Assembly (NCBI GenBank): GCA_022799495.1
Contig: JAAWON010000010.1
Coordinates: forward strand, 1 to 40,981
DNA: 40,981 nt
Source of the DNA: Erysipelotrichaceae bacterium
GTDB taxonomy: Bacteria > Bacillota_I > Bacilli_A > Erysipelotrichales > Erysipelotrichaceae
Reading direction: 5' to 3'
Part shown: one piece after another, positions 25,952-33,697 of the stretch
Numbering within the stretch: position 1 is the stretch's first letter
How the letters are laid out: each line of letters opens with the position of its first letter
Translations under genes and position numbers: made by a program
Notes under the pieces: model-generated
Database searches by the model: none
Told to the model about the DNA's origin: nothing
What the model saw: the letters and a program-made list of their open reading frames with translations, nothing else

Positions 25952-26289
25952 CATTCCTCCCACGCCACCTGCGGCAGATCCGCATACAACTGCTCTAGTC
26001 GATAGATCTGACGTTCTTCTTTTAAAAAGATATGGACAATGATGGTATCCAAATCAACCAGTACCCATGCGCTCTCCTTATCTCCCTCAACGCGCTTAAC
26101 CAAAATGCCTGCCTTATGCGCTTCCTCCACCACATGTTGGGCCAACGCATGAACCTGACGCAGATTACTTGCCTCGGCAATAATCGCATAATCAATCAGT
26201 GGATTCAAATGATGATACTCATATACAATCACGTTTTCCCCTTTTTTATGATCAATCGCCTGTACGATCGTTTTCAACTGTTCTTCCAT
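25951..26289 (-). CDS. rsfS: Ribosomal silencing factor RsfS
   Basis: Binds ribosomal protein L14 on the 50S subunit and blocks subunit joining when nutrients are scarce. The DUF143 fold is recognisable: VQAIDHKKGENVIVYE, YAIIAEASNLRQVHALA, and WVLVDLDTIIVHIF. 112 residues, normal. Its first 38 bases overlap the end of nadD-yqeK in another frame. AAAGGAG lies about 12-14 bases before the ATG, a little far. Confidence 0.95.
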   Translation of the reverse strand: MEEQLKTIVQAIDHKKGENVIVYEYHHLNPLIDYAIIAEASNLRQVHALAQHVVEEAHKAGILVKRVEGDKESAWVLVDLDTIIVHIFLKEERQIYRLEQLYADLPQVAWEE

Positions 26290-27316
26290 GGTCGAAACCC
26301 AACTCCTTTTTCAAATACTGCGCTTGTTCCTGTTTCACTTTGTGATAACCTGCCCGTAGATCTTTACGGCACAAAGCCAGTGTTTCCGTGCTGTCATAAC
26401 CGCGCGACGGATCCAATTTATCGGCAATATATAGCACCATTGCCAGTTTACTACGATCACTGCCCTGCACATGATGATAAATCGCAAAGCGTACTTCTTC
26501 ATTTCGTATACCGTAATATTTATGGATGATATGTGCAGCGACATAGCCATGCCAAATCGCTGGCGACTCCTCCAAATGCGCTCGCTCCAAGGCGGCCATC
26601 CATGGATACAGACGCTGTTTTCCCCACTCCTTGCAGATATCATGATACATTCCTGCCTGAAATGCGGCCTCACAATCCAACCCATGGCATGCGGCTAATT
26701 CAAAGCATAGCGTCGCAACACTTTTACTATGTAAGAAACGCTTTTCACTCATTTGCGAGCGAACCATCGTATCCATATAATACCCTTCCCTCATGATTTC
26801 ACGATATACTGCCTTTGGTAGTTGCCACAGTTTTTTACCAGCACGTATCTCGCTGCTTGATACATCCAACAGTTCCATTCCCATCGCTTTATGTGGATAC
26901 GCACAAGTAATCGCTGCTTGTTCCCGCGGAAATACATAAAATTCGATTCGTTTTGACAATTCATCAATATCCTTCCAAGCATCCAACTGAGCAGCCTGAT
27001 CATTGCCAATCAACCAGACAAATTCATGTTGCGGCCATCTGCGTTGACATTCCTTCACCGTATCTATCGTATAGGAAAGACCTTCCCGCATTGCCTCCAA
27101 TCTACATACTTTCATTCGTGCATCATGTGCTGTTGCGATACGTACAAGTCTGGCACGATCTTCAAAAAAGGTCAAGGATCGTTTTTTTAACGGCGTATGG
27201 TTACTGATCATAAACCAAACCTGCTGAGCCAAATGGTGATGTAACACATAGCGTGCCATAGCCAAATGACCATTATGAATGGGATCAAAACTACCGCCAA
27301 TAATTGCAATTTTCAT
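26252..27316 (-). CDS. nadD-yqeK: Fused NadD (NaMN adenylyltransferase) and YqeK (HD-domain Ap4A hydrolase)
   Basis: One reading frame joins two enzymes. Residues 1-178 are NadD, forming NaAD from NaMN and ATP: GGSFDPIHNGHL with His14 and His17, and the C-terminal VSSSEIR motif at 152-158. Residues about 186-345 are a YqeK HD hydrolase, which cleaves Ap4A symmetrically in other species: H196, H225-D226 in GMYHDICKEW, H256, H281-H282 and D299 in YIADKLDPSRG. A short linker (MDTMVRSQMSEKRFL) separates them. In B. subtilis these are two genes in tandem. Start: the ATG at 27316 begins the NadD motif; longer in-frame sequence upstream lies inside yhbY. It overlaps rsfS by 38 bases. Confidence 0.93.
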   Translation of the reverse strand: MKIAIIGGSFDPIHNGHLAMARYVLHHHLAQQVWFMISNHTPLKKRSLTFFEDRARLVRIATAHDARMKVCRLEAMREGLSYTIDTVKECQRRWPQHEFVWLIGNDQAAQLDAWKDIDELSKRIEFYVFPREQAAITCAYPHKAMGMELLDVSSSEIRAGKKLWQLPKAVYREIMREGYYMDTMVRSQMSEKRFLHSKSVATLCFELAACHGLDCEAAFQAGMYHDICKEWGKQRLYPWMAALERAHLEESPAIWHGYVAAHIIHKYYGIRNEEVRFAIYHHVQGSDRSKLAMVLYIADKLDPSRGYDSTETLALCRKDLRAGYHKVKQEQAQYLKKELGFDHGRTVENDRTGD

Positions 27317-27317
27317 A

Positions 27318-27602
27318 TCAAAGTTCCATGATATTGCGCTTACTGCGCCGATATAAAACAAAGGTTCGCCCGATAATTTGAACGATCTCACTTTGTGTTC
27401 CGGCAGCGATATCCAAAGCCGCTTCCCGTGGAGATAAAGCACAGGTTTTTAACAGTGATACCTTTACTAATTCATGTGCAGTTAAAGAATCATCAACGGT
27501 TTTGATTAAGTTATGGGAAATGTTATCCTTTCCGATCTGAAACAATGCACGATTTGCTTGCGATATTCTACGCAGTTTTTGTTTTTCTTTATTGGTCAAC
27601 AT
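27318..27602 (-). CDS. yhbY: YhbY/CRM domain RNA-binding protein
   Basis: Small ribosome-assembly protein (YqeI in B. subtilis). The CRM fold is seen in LTNKEKQKLRRISQANRALFQIGKD, then HELVKVSLL, and IGRTFVLYRRS at the end. 94 residues, family length. The stop is two bases before the nadD-yqeK start and its own start overlaps the yqeH stop by one base. Confidence 0.95.
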   Translation of the reverse strand: MLTNKEKQKLRRISQANRALFQIGKDNISHNLIKTVDDSLTAHELVKVSLLKTCALSPREAALDIAAGTQSEIVQIIGRTFVLYRRSKRNIMEL

Positions 27603-28675
27603 TAAATCATCGCCTTTCGAAATGTTACATCCACTTGTCGATCTACATAAACACTCAGCTGCTTGACATCACCGCTTATACAAAACCAACCCAATCCATG
27701 GATTACCACATCCAATTTTCCTTTCAGGGCACCATGTGTATATTTCTTCAAACTTGCAGGATCATTGCTAATCGCTGGAGCAAGCAATTCTCCCATATGC
27801 GTTTTCCATAACCCATCCGCTTTTTCCTGTTTCCCACGATGGATTTGTAAACCCGGGGCAAAGTATGCCACACAGCTCACTCGCTGCCCACCGCATAAAT
27901 CCAAACGTACCAAGCCACCCACTGCCAGCGATTGATCCTCATACAACTGGTAGCCACGCGCCTTCAAGCGCTTCGTTGGCACAATGGTTTTCAGCACGGC
28001 ATCACTGACCAAACTCAAATAACTGTCCATTCGACTCAAACCTGGCGTATCGTATAAGATATAATCCTCTAGATCTATGGGGAGGATATCTAGTGTAGTG
28101 CCGGGATAGCGTGAAGTGGTCAGTTCTTCACGATTCAACAGAGCATTCAGCAAGGTGCTCTTACCGGCATTTGCCATCCCCATAATCACCACATCGCGCT
28201 TTCCCCGATACATAGCAATCGCATTTTTGATCTCCTCAATACTGGCCTGTTCACATGAACCCACCCGCAAATCACCGCATACCACAAGGCCTATGGGATG
28301 AATCCCTTGCGCCCCACAGCGCTCCAGCAAAAAGCGCCCCAATTTTTCATCTGCCAACGTATCTGGCAATAAATCTCGCTTTGTGGCAACCAATAGGATA
28401 TCCTTCTTTGGTAAATGGCGATGGATTCCCGCAATTAAATTCGCCTCGAAATCAAACAAATCCACGACCCACAAAACCAAAGCGTTCATCTTTGCAATTT
28501 GCTTTAGCACTTGGTCAGGGTCTATTCCTGTGCGCATCGAAATCGTCACATCATCATAATGACGAATACGAAAACAGCGCTGACAGTAGTCTGCCGCTGC
28601 TTTCGGCGTATATCCCAGTTCCTGTGCGTGTTCACTTTGCAACGCTACGCCACAACCTTTACATCGTTTGTCCAT
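27602..28675 (-). CDS. yqeH: Ribosome biogenesis GTPase YqeH
   Basis: Circularly permuted GTPase needed for 30S subunit assembly. An N-terminal zinc finger (C-x2-C and C-x2-C: CKGCG, CQRC) precedes the permuted G domain: G4 TKRDLL, G5, then G1 GMANAGKST, G2/T and G3 DTPG. A C-terminal RNA-binding region follows. 357 residues, full length. It overlaps yqeG by 17 bases and yhbY by one base. Confidence 0.97.
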   Translation of the reverse strand: MDKRCKGCGVALQSEHAQELGYTPKAAADYCQRCFRIRHYDDVTISMRTGIDPDQVLKQIAKMNALVLWVVDLFDFEANLIAGIHRHLPKKDILLVATKRDLLPDTLADEKLGRFLLERCGAQGIHPIGLVVCGDLRVGSCEQASIEEIKNAIAMYRGKRDVVIMGMANAGKSTLLNALLNREELTTSRYPGTTLDILPIDLEDYILYDTPGLSRMDSYLSLVSDAVLKTIVPTKRLKARGYQLYEDQSLAVGGLVRLDLCGGQRVSCVAYFAPGLQIHRGKQEKADGLWKTHMGELLAPAISNDPASLKKYTHGALKGKLDVVIHGLGWFCISGDVKQLSVYVDRQVDVTFRKAMI

Positions 28676-29192
28676 AGTATACTCCTTTATGTAATTTCCC
28701 CTGCTTTGCCAACAACCAAAATATCATATGTTCCACTATGCGGTTCAGCTTCGTCACACGCAGATCACGTTGCGCTACAGGGGTTGTCAAAATGGTAAAA
28801 AAGCCCATATGATTGGCTCCCAGCATATCCGTAAGCAGTTGATCGCCCAGTACTGCGATTTCTTTTGCATCACAATGGGCATCTTGCATCATCTGTCGAT
28901 AGGTATGTGGCAGTGGTTTGCGCGCAAAAGGATACGTTCGTACATTCAGTTCTTGCGCAAAGCGCTCCACTCTCTCTTTTACATTGTTGGAAACAAGAAC
29001 CACTTGAATACCGGCATCCTGAATCCTTTGTATAAACGCTTTGACCTGTGCATCCGGCAAAGCGCAATCATGTGCCACCAAAGTATTGTCAATATCGCAG
29101 ACCAATACTTTAATCCCATGTTTCAACAGTACATCACTGCGCAATTCCTGATAGTTTTTTATATAAATATGAGGGGTAAACAGTTTACGCAT
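28659..29192 (-). CDS. yqeG: HAD family phosphatase YqeG
   Basis: HAD-superfamily hydrolase of the YqeG (IIIA) subgroup, related to phosphatidylglycerophosphatase-type enzymes; the substrate in Firmicutes is not settled. Motif I D33-I-D35-N-T is clear, then motif II VLVSNNV, the Lys in ARKP and VGDQL-type motif VLGDQLLTDM. About 177 residues. Start: AAGGAG is 9 bases before the ATG at 29192; other in-frame starts upstream have poorer spacing. First gene of the operon. Confidence 0.93.
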   Translation of the reverse strand: MRKLFTPHIYIKNYQELRSDVLLKHGIKVLVCDIDNTLVAHDCALPDAQVKAFIQRIQDAGIQVVLVSNNVKERVERFAQELNVRTYPFARKPLPHTYRQMMQDAHCDAKEIAVLGDQLLTDMLGANHMGFFTILTTPVAQRDLRVTKLNRIVEHMIFWLLAKQGKLHKGVYYGQTM

Positions 29193-29224
29193 TGCCATTC
29201 GCTCCTTATTCGCTCTCGTGTAGT

Positions 29225-29253
29225 ATTTTACCATTTTCGCGCGCAAATGAAAA
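29225..29253 (-). promoter_or_regulatory. Promoter of the yqeG operon
   Basis: Minus strand: TGGTAAAAT extended -10 (TAAAAT at 29225-29230) with a weak -35 TTTTCA (29248-29253) at 17-base spacing, 33 bases before yqeG. Confidence 0.5.
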
Positions 29254-29290
29254 GCGCAAACGCTGTTGATAAATAGAACGTTTGTGCTGT
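29251..29290 (-). terminator. Probable terminator after sigK
   Basis: Minus strand: GC-x-CAAACG pairs with CGTTTG-x-GC over a 16-base loop, then TTTTCATTT. It is 60 bases past the sigK stop and overlaps the yqeG promoter. The large loop makes this moderate. Confidence 0.45.
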
Positions 29291-29350
29291 TTTCCTTTAT
29301 TCACTTATTCCTTATATCCAATTCTTTCTGAATCTATTGGTTTAACTTCC

Positions 29351-30064
29351 TTATCCAATTCCACGTTTCCCAGGGTGGTCATGTTTCTTAAACTCGCGAT
29401 AGATTTTCATGAATGCTCGTTTCTCTATCCGTGATACATAGGATCGCGAGATGCGCAGCTGTTGCGCAATTTCTCGTTGGGTTTGTTCCTGTTGGCCATA
29501 TAAACCAAAACGCTTGGTAATGATCTCCAATTCCCGTGCATCCAACACATGAATATAATCCTTTAATTGCTGAATCCGCTCATCCAAAATCATTGTTTCA
29601 ATCACGCTTTTCTCTTCCGGTGCGGCAATCGCATCAATAAGACTAATCTCACTGCCATCTTTATCTGTGGCAATCGGATCATTCAAAGAAACATTCTGAA
29701 AATAATTTTTAGAACTGCGCAAATACATTAAGATTTCATTTTCAATACAGCGTGACGCATAAGTGGTTAGTTTATGGCCTTTTTCACTCTTAAAAGAATC
29801 CACCGCCTTAATCAACCCGATGGTACCAATGCTGATTAAATCCTCGGTTTGTTCCTTACGAATATCGTATTTTTTTACAATATGAGCCACCAAGCGCAAA
29901 TTATGTTCTATCAACTGTTCTCGCGCATTCGCATCATGATCATTTAAACGCGCAATACAGTCTGCTTCTTCTTTTTTGGACAATGGCTTCGCAAAAGACT
30001 GATTGCGGATATATCCCACATAACAAAGTGCATGCGATAAGACCTCAAACATCACTGAAAACAT
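29351..30064 (-). CDS. sigK: Sporulation sigma factor SigK
   Basis: Late mother-cell sigma factor. Region 2 reads LIEHNLRLVAHIVKKYD...EDLISIGTIGLIKAVDSF...LTTYASRCIENEILMYLRSSK, and region 4 REIAQQLRISRSYVSRIEKRAFMK; both match SigK (and SigE) closely. The hydrophobic N terminus MFSVMFEVLSHALCYVG looks like a pro-sequence that a membrane protease would remove before YIRNQ (inference from B. subtilis). 237 residues in one uninterrupted frame: no skin element. Start: AGGTG is 6 bases upstream. SigE cannot be fully excluded, but the sequence after the pro-region (SLNDPIATDKDGSEISLID) is SigK-like. Confidence 0.88.
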   Translation of the reverse strand: MFSVMFEVLSHALCYVGYIRNQSFAKPLSKKEEADCIARLNDHDANAREQLIEHNLRLVAHIVKKYDIRKEQTEDLISIGTIGLIKAVDSFKSEKGHKLTTYASRCIENEILMYLRSSKNYFQNVSLNDPIATDKDGSEISLIDAIAAPEEKSVIETMILDERIQQLKDYIHVLDARELEIITKRFGLYGQQEQTQREIAQQLRISRSYVSRIEKRAFMKIYREFKKHDHPGKRGIG

Positions 30065-30119
30065 TTTATCACCTGATAGTATTCTATGAGTTTGCTTGTC
30101 AAATCATGTCAGAAAATGT

Positions 30120-30143
30120 AAAAAAGCAGCGATGCTTCGCTGC
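30120..30143 (-). terminator. Terminator after the 349-aa gene
   Basis: GCAGCGA / TCGCTGC with a four-base loop, then six T on the minus strand, 85 bases beyond the stop. Confidence 0.85.
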
Positions 30144-30227
30144 GTGTCATATAGGATGTAATTCCTTTTATCTCCAAATGCTTTTTCATCAAATGAGCGA
30201 GTTAATTCATCCCCTTGCCATATGAAT

Positions 30228-31277
30228 CTATGCATGAAACGGCTGATAATAGAGTGGAAATGATAAATGAGCATTTAATTTCTGCATCACTGTGGCAAAT
30301 TCATCCGGATCAAACACAATCAAGTCAATGTAGGCGTATTGCGTACCAATCGCTCCTCCGATCACCCGCGCCAAAGATAATGGATATAGCAATTCTTGTA
30401 CTTCCTGTTCCAACTGTTGACGAACAAACGCAATTTGTTCGTTTTGCTGGGTAATTTCATAATACAAATAACCGTATTGAGCACCGAATCGCACTGCCTC
30501 TTGGCAACTGTCTTGTTCATGATTCCATAACTCCTCCAGCAGTTGTGGATTGGTTCCCATTACCATAATCATATCACTGCGCACCGTTTCACTCACCAAA
30601 TTATCATCCAACTTATACACAGCATAAATTGCACATGGCTCGCGATATTCAATCCAGCCCTCATCCACGATCATATCACAGATATCCTCATAAAAGTTAG
30701 GCAATAAACAAAAGTTTTGAGCATCCGGTTTGGGCGCATCCAAAATTGTGACATCGCCGATGCGCGCTTCCAATTCCACCTCACCGATGAATAATTCTAA
30801 CATCGCATAGACAATCGTCAGAGCTTGTGCTTCCTTTTGTTTTAATAGCGCCTCACTGTAGATTTGCGTATGAATACATTTGGCATCTTTGTCCACTTCA
30901 TAATAAACGATAAAATCACTGCCTTGATAGATGGCATCCGCGATTCGTACTTGAGCATGCAAAGCACTTTGCGATAACGGCTGGCGAAACGCATTGATGA
31001 TCCAATGATCTACCAATTGCTTGGGTGCGTCCTTTTTTAACAACGCACAAATATACTGTTTGCTTTTATTCGCACCACCATGAAAGGTCAATTCATAGAA
31101 GTCATCCTGTACTTCCAGCTCGATTCCACCATCATATAATTGTCTGCCCCATTCATTCAGTTCCCTTCTCCACTCCTTGATGGCATCCTCATCCGATGTA
31201 CGCAAGGCTTTGCGAATCGACTCCTCCACCTGCATAAAATACTGCCAAAAGCGTTTTACCCGATGTCTTGTATCCAT
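30228..31277 (-). CDS. Hypothetical cytoplasmic protein (349 aa)
   Basis: I do not recognise the family. No signal peptide, membrane segment or cysteine-based motif is seen. The N terminus is helical and charged (about 1-50). The centre has alternating hydrophobic strands (FYELTFHGGANKSKQYICALL; VELEARIGDVTILDAP), and the C-terminal half again mixes strand and helix (YLYYEITQQNEQIAFVRQQLEQEVQELLYPL). The composition is acidic. It overlaps the upstream GNAT gene by 22 bases, so the two are translated together. A terminator follows at 30120-30143. Confidence 0.75.
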   Translation of the reverse strand: MDTRHRVKRFWQYFMQVEESIRKALRTSDEDAIKEWRRELNEWGRQLYDGGIELEVQDDFYELTFHGGANKSKQYICALLKKDAPKQLVDHWIINAFRQPLSQSALHAQVRIADAIYQGSDFIVYYEVDKDAKCIHTQIYSEALLKQKEAQALTIVYAMLELFIGEVELEARIGDVTILDAPKPDAQNFCLLPNFYEDICDMIVDEGWIEYREPCAIYAVYKLDDNLVSETVRSDMIMVMGTNPQLLEELWNHEQDSCQEAVRFGAQYGYLYYEITQQNEQIAFVRQQLEQEVQELLYPLSLARVIGGAIGTQYAYIDLIVFDPDEFATVMQKLNAHLSFPLYYQPFHA

Positions 31278-31912
31278 GACTTCTGCTCCTTATGATGTTT
31301 TGCGATCAAACAGTATTGATCCAAACCGCTTTCCTCATCCACAATGGTATTCATTAAGGTGAAACCTAAACGTTCATACCAAAGCGCACTCTCTTTGTCA
31401 CTTGTTTTCACTGCCACATTCATATCCATAATATCTCCCTCATCAATCAATTCCCGCACCAATTGTAACGCTTCCTTATGATGCATTTCAGAAGCAAACA
31501 CAAGTTCTACATAAAAATACGCTTTACGCTCAAAGTCTCTGACCCAGCGTTTGGATAGGCTCTCCCATTCCTTTATAAAATGAAGCATATCTCGTATCCC
31601 CAACTGCTTCACCAACGCCAATAGATGAAAATCCATTTGTAATAATGCACGCCAATACTCTTTGCGCACATAACGGCGTGAATCATAAACGATAATTACC
31701 GCATGCATCGCTTCACTCTCAGCTAAACATAAAGCATAAGGTGCCAACAGTTTCAAATATTGGCTCATAAAATATGTGATGCAAGTCTTGCGTACCTGTG
31801 CGTTAGGAAACAGTCGGCAAAACAGGGGATGCAGGAAAAAAGCCTCACCCAGTCGGGCTGGCAGGTTTTGATATTGTTCCTCATTCAGCTGATACAGATT
31901 TTCAAAAGCCAT
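31256..31912 (-). CDS. GNAT family acetyltransferase
   Basis: Probable N-acetyltransferase of unknown substrate. The C-terminal half has the GNAT core: YFYVELVFASEMHHKEALQLVRELIDEG (beta4, pyrophosphate region modified) and VAVKTSDKESALWYERLGFTLM (motif B with the YERLGF element). The usual R/Q-x2-G-x-G/A loop is poorly matched (SEMHHKEA). About 218 residues; the N-terminal half (about 1-100) is helical and not recognised. Start: GGTGAG is 4 bases before the ATG at 31912. It overlaps the 349-residue gene by 22 bases. Confidence 0.82.
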   Translation of the reverse strand: MAFENLYQLNEEQYQNLPARLGEAFFLHPLFCRLFPNAQVRKTCITYFMSQYLKLLAPYALCLAESEAMHAVIIVYDSRRYVRKEYWRALLQMDFHLLALVKQLGIRDMLHFIKEWESLSKRWVRDFERKAYFYVELVFASEMHHKEALQLVRELIDEGDIMDMNVAVKTSDKESALWYERLGFTLMNTIVDEESGLDQYCLIAKHHKEQKSWIQDIG

Positions 31913-31954
31913 ATTGCTCACCGCAGTTTTTATCTTTTATTTCTATTCTGTTTC

Positions 31955-31963
31955 ATTATAGCA
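31955..31963 (-). promoter_or_regulatory. Extended -10 promoter for the GNAT gene
   Basis: Minus strand TGCTATAAT: perfect TATAAT with upstream TG, 43 bases before the start. No clear -35. Confidence 0.55.
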
Positions 31964-32126
31964 TACACAAATGCCAATAATCTATAAATAATCTATAAAG
32001 GAAGATAAAAAATACGTTTGATATTTACTTATTTGGGAATTGTTACAGCTGTTTTTCCCATGTATCGCTTTGCGATAAAGACATCGGGATTTGCGAAAGA
32101 GTGCGATTTGTTGCTTTTGTGGCATG

Positions 32127-32158
32127 AAAAAAACGCATCTAGCCATTTACTAGACGCG
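32127..32158 (-). terminator. Terminator of the spoIIA operon
   Basis: CTAGA-x-GCG pairs with CGC-x-TCTAG (one mismatch) around a seven-base loop, followed by seven T. The sigF stop lies within the stem. Confidence 0.85.
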
Positions 32159-32870
32159 CCTTTAGTTTCGCTAATACTTTCTTTTCTAAACGTGACACCT
32201 GAACTTGTGATACCCCCAGTCTTTTCGCTATCTCTTCCTGTTTCATATTCTTCTCATAGCGATAGTACAATAAGATTCGCTCTCGCTCCTCTAAGTGACG
32301 CATTTCCTTTTTCAGTGCTAATTCAAGGACGAGATCCCGTTCTTTGGGATGCGTTACTTTATCTTCTAAATGAATGGGTGACCCATCATTTTCATAGATT
32401 GTCTCATCGAGCGAATATACAAATTGATTTGCTTCAAAAGCCAAAATCACATCACTTACCTCAAGTTTTAAATATGCCGCAATCTCCTGATAACTGACAT
32501 CTCTGCCTAAACTTTGGATCAAATCCTCTTTCGCCTTCACCATCTGTAAATAGCCTTCCTTCAGCGAACGAGAGATGCGCATACTGCCATCATCACGAAA
32601 AAAACGTTTAATTTCCCCCATAATGATTGGAACTGCATAGGTAGAGAATTTCACCTGATAAGATAAATCAAAATGATTTAGGGCTTTCATTAAGCCAATA
32701 CAGCCGATTTGAAACAGATCCTCATGCATACCTCGTTGCTTATGAAAGCGTTTAATGATCGCATAAACAAGTGGTGTATTTTGTTTTACAAATCGTTCTT
32801 TCGCTGTCTCATCCCCTGTTTGAATACGTTTGATTAACTCCTCATTGGAGAGCGTGTTCACATTGTCCAT
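32139..32870 (-). CDS. sigF: Forespore sigma factor SigF
   Basis: First compartment-specific sigma factor, active in the forespore. Region 2 (HEDLFQIGCIGLMKALNHFDLSYQVKFSTYAVPIIMGEIKRFFRDDG), region 3 (RDVSYQEIAAYLKL) and region 4 (QEEIAKRLGVSQVQVSRLEKKVL) are complete. 243 residues. The sequence alone could be SigF or SigG; its place directly after spoIIAA-spoIIAB decides for SigF. The start overlaps spoIIAB by 29 bases. A sigma factor held inactive by SpoIIAB until SpoIIAA releases it. Confidence 0.95.
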   Translation of the reverse strand: MDNVNTLSNEELIKRIQTGDETAKERFVKQNTPLVYAIIKRFHKQRGMHEDLFQIGCIGLMKALNHFDLSYQVKFSTYAVPIIMGEIKRFFRDDGSMRISRSLKEGYLQMVKAKEDLIQSLGRDVSYQEIAAYLKLEVSDVILAFEANQFVYSLDETIYENDGSPIHLEDKVTHPKERDLVLELALKKEMRHLEERERILLYYRYEKNMKQEEIAKRLGVSQVQVSRLEKKVLAKLKARLVNG

Positions 32871-33285
32871 GAAGTTGTTTGCGCAGATGTACTACACATC
32901 CATTCCCTGCGCTGCTCTCCACATGAAATTCATCCGCAAAGGTGCTCATTATCGTCATCCCCATACCAGAACGCTCCAAATACGCCTTACTGGTGTATAG
33001 CGGCTGCATAGCCAACGCCACATCCGCAATTCCACAGCCACAATCCTTAACGATAATTTCTACCATTGCTTGTGCATCATAACGCACACTTACTTCTACA
33101 ATACCGTCCTCACGGCCTTCATAGCCATGGATCATCGCATTGGTTAACGCTTCCGCAATCATCGTTTTTAATTCCATGATTTCCTCAACATTAGGATTCA
33201 GCGGCATTAAAAAAGCAATTAAAGCGGTACGAGCAAATGGTTCATTCTCGGCTTTGCTTAAAAAACTCAATTTCATTTCATTCAT
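32842..33285 (-). CDS. spoIIAB: Anti-sigma F factor, GHKL kinase SpoIIAB
   Basis: Binds and inhibits SigF and phosphorylates SpoIIAA. GHKL ATPase boxes are visible: N box EALTNAMIHGYEG, G1 DCGCGIAD, and G2 LERSGMGMTIMSTFADEF. At 147 residues it has B. subtilis length. The start overlaps the spoIIAA stop by four bases; the 3' end overlaps sigF by 29 bases, which would help keep inhibitor and sigma factor balanced. Confidence 0.96.
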   Translation of the reverse strand: MNEMKLSFLSKAENEPFARTALIAFLMPLNPNVEEIMELKTMIAEALTNAMIHGYEGREDGIVEVSVRYDAQAMVEIIVKDCGCGIADVALAMQPLYTSKAYLERSGMGMTIMSTFADEFHVESSAGNGCVVHLRKQLHGQCEHALQ

Positions 33286-33599
33286 AGTTTCACCCCATTT
33301 CTTTCATGTGATAAAATTTGAAACACCCCTGACATATGGAACAGGGTTTGATTCGCGCGTGATAAATTGCACAATACCAGACGAGCACCCATTTTATTTA
33401 ACTGCTTATAGCGTGCCAGAACAAAACCAATACCGGTACTGTCAATAAAACTCACATCTTCAAAGTCCATCTTTACCACTGCGGGTTTATGTTTATGAAT
33501 TAAATCAATACACAATTGTTTCACATTTTGTACCGCAAGATTATCAAAGTCCCCATGAAAATAAAAATACAGGGTATCATTTATCATTTGATGTCTCAT
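33282..33599 (-). CDS. spoIIAA: Anti-anti-sigma factor SpoIIAA
   Basis: STAS-domain protein that, when unphosphorylated, displaces SigF from SpoIIAB. The phosphorylatable serine is Ser54 in FIDSTGIGFVLARY. About 105 residues. Start: AAAGGAG is 8 bases before the ATG at 33599; an ATG at 33605 is only two bases from it. First gene of the spoIIAA-spoIIAB-sigF operon; dephosphorylation is normally by SpoIIE, which is not in this window. Confidence 0.95.
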   Translation of the reverse strand: MRHQMINDTLYFYFHGDFDNLAVQNVKQLCIDLIHKHKPAVVKMDFEDVSFIDSTGIGFVLARYKQLNKMGARLVLCNLSRANQTLFHMSGVFQILSHERNGVKL

Positions 33600-33616
33600 G
33601 ATCATCGCTCCTTTCC

Positions 33617-33663
33617 TCGTTCATCTTATCACGCTTTATTCCTGTTCATTCAAATGCTCGACA
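33617..33663 (-). promoter_or_regulatory. Candidate spoIIA control region: Spo0A-like and SigH-like elements
   Basis: On the minus strand TTGTCGAG (TGTCGAG at 33657-33663) differs by one base from the 0A box TGTCGAA. ACAGGAATA (33637-33645) fits the SigH -35 pattern RNAGGAWWW completely, and GATGAACGA (33617-33625) fits the -10 RNNGAATWW at seven of nine, spaced by 11. The implied start site would fall on the ribosome binding site, so the -10 is doubtful. B. subtilis spoIIA is under SigH and Spo0A. Confidence 0.4.
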
Positions 33664-33671
33664 AAGTATAC

Positions 33672-33697
33672 AAAAAAAAGACAAAACTTCTTTTGTC
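33672..33697 (-). terminator. Terminator upstream of spoIIAA
   Basis: GACAAAA / TTTTGTC with a four-base loop, then eight T on the minus strand. No protein gene ends near it: the rpn terminator is already at 33903-33946. Confidence 0.8.

Noticed and set aside
27317-27442. Longer N terminus for nadD-yqeK
   Set aside because: The extra 42 codons lie inside yhbY and precede the conserved NadD start MKIAIIGGSFDP.
29351-30064. skin-type element interrupting sigK
   Set aside because: The reading frame is continuous through regions 2 to 4.
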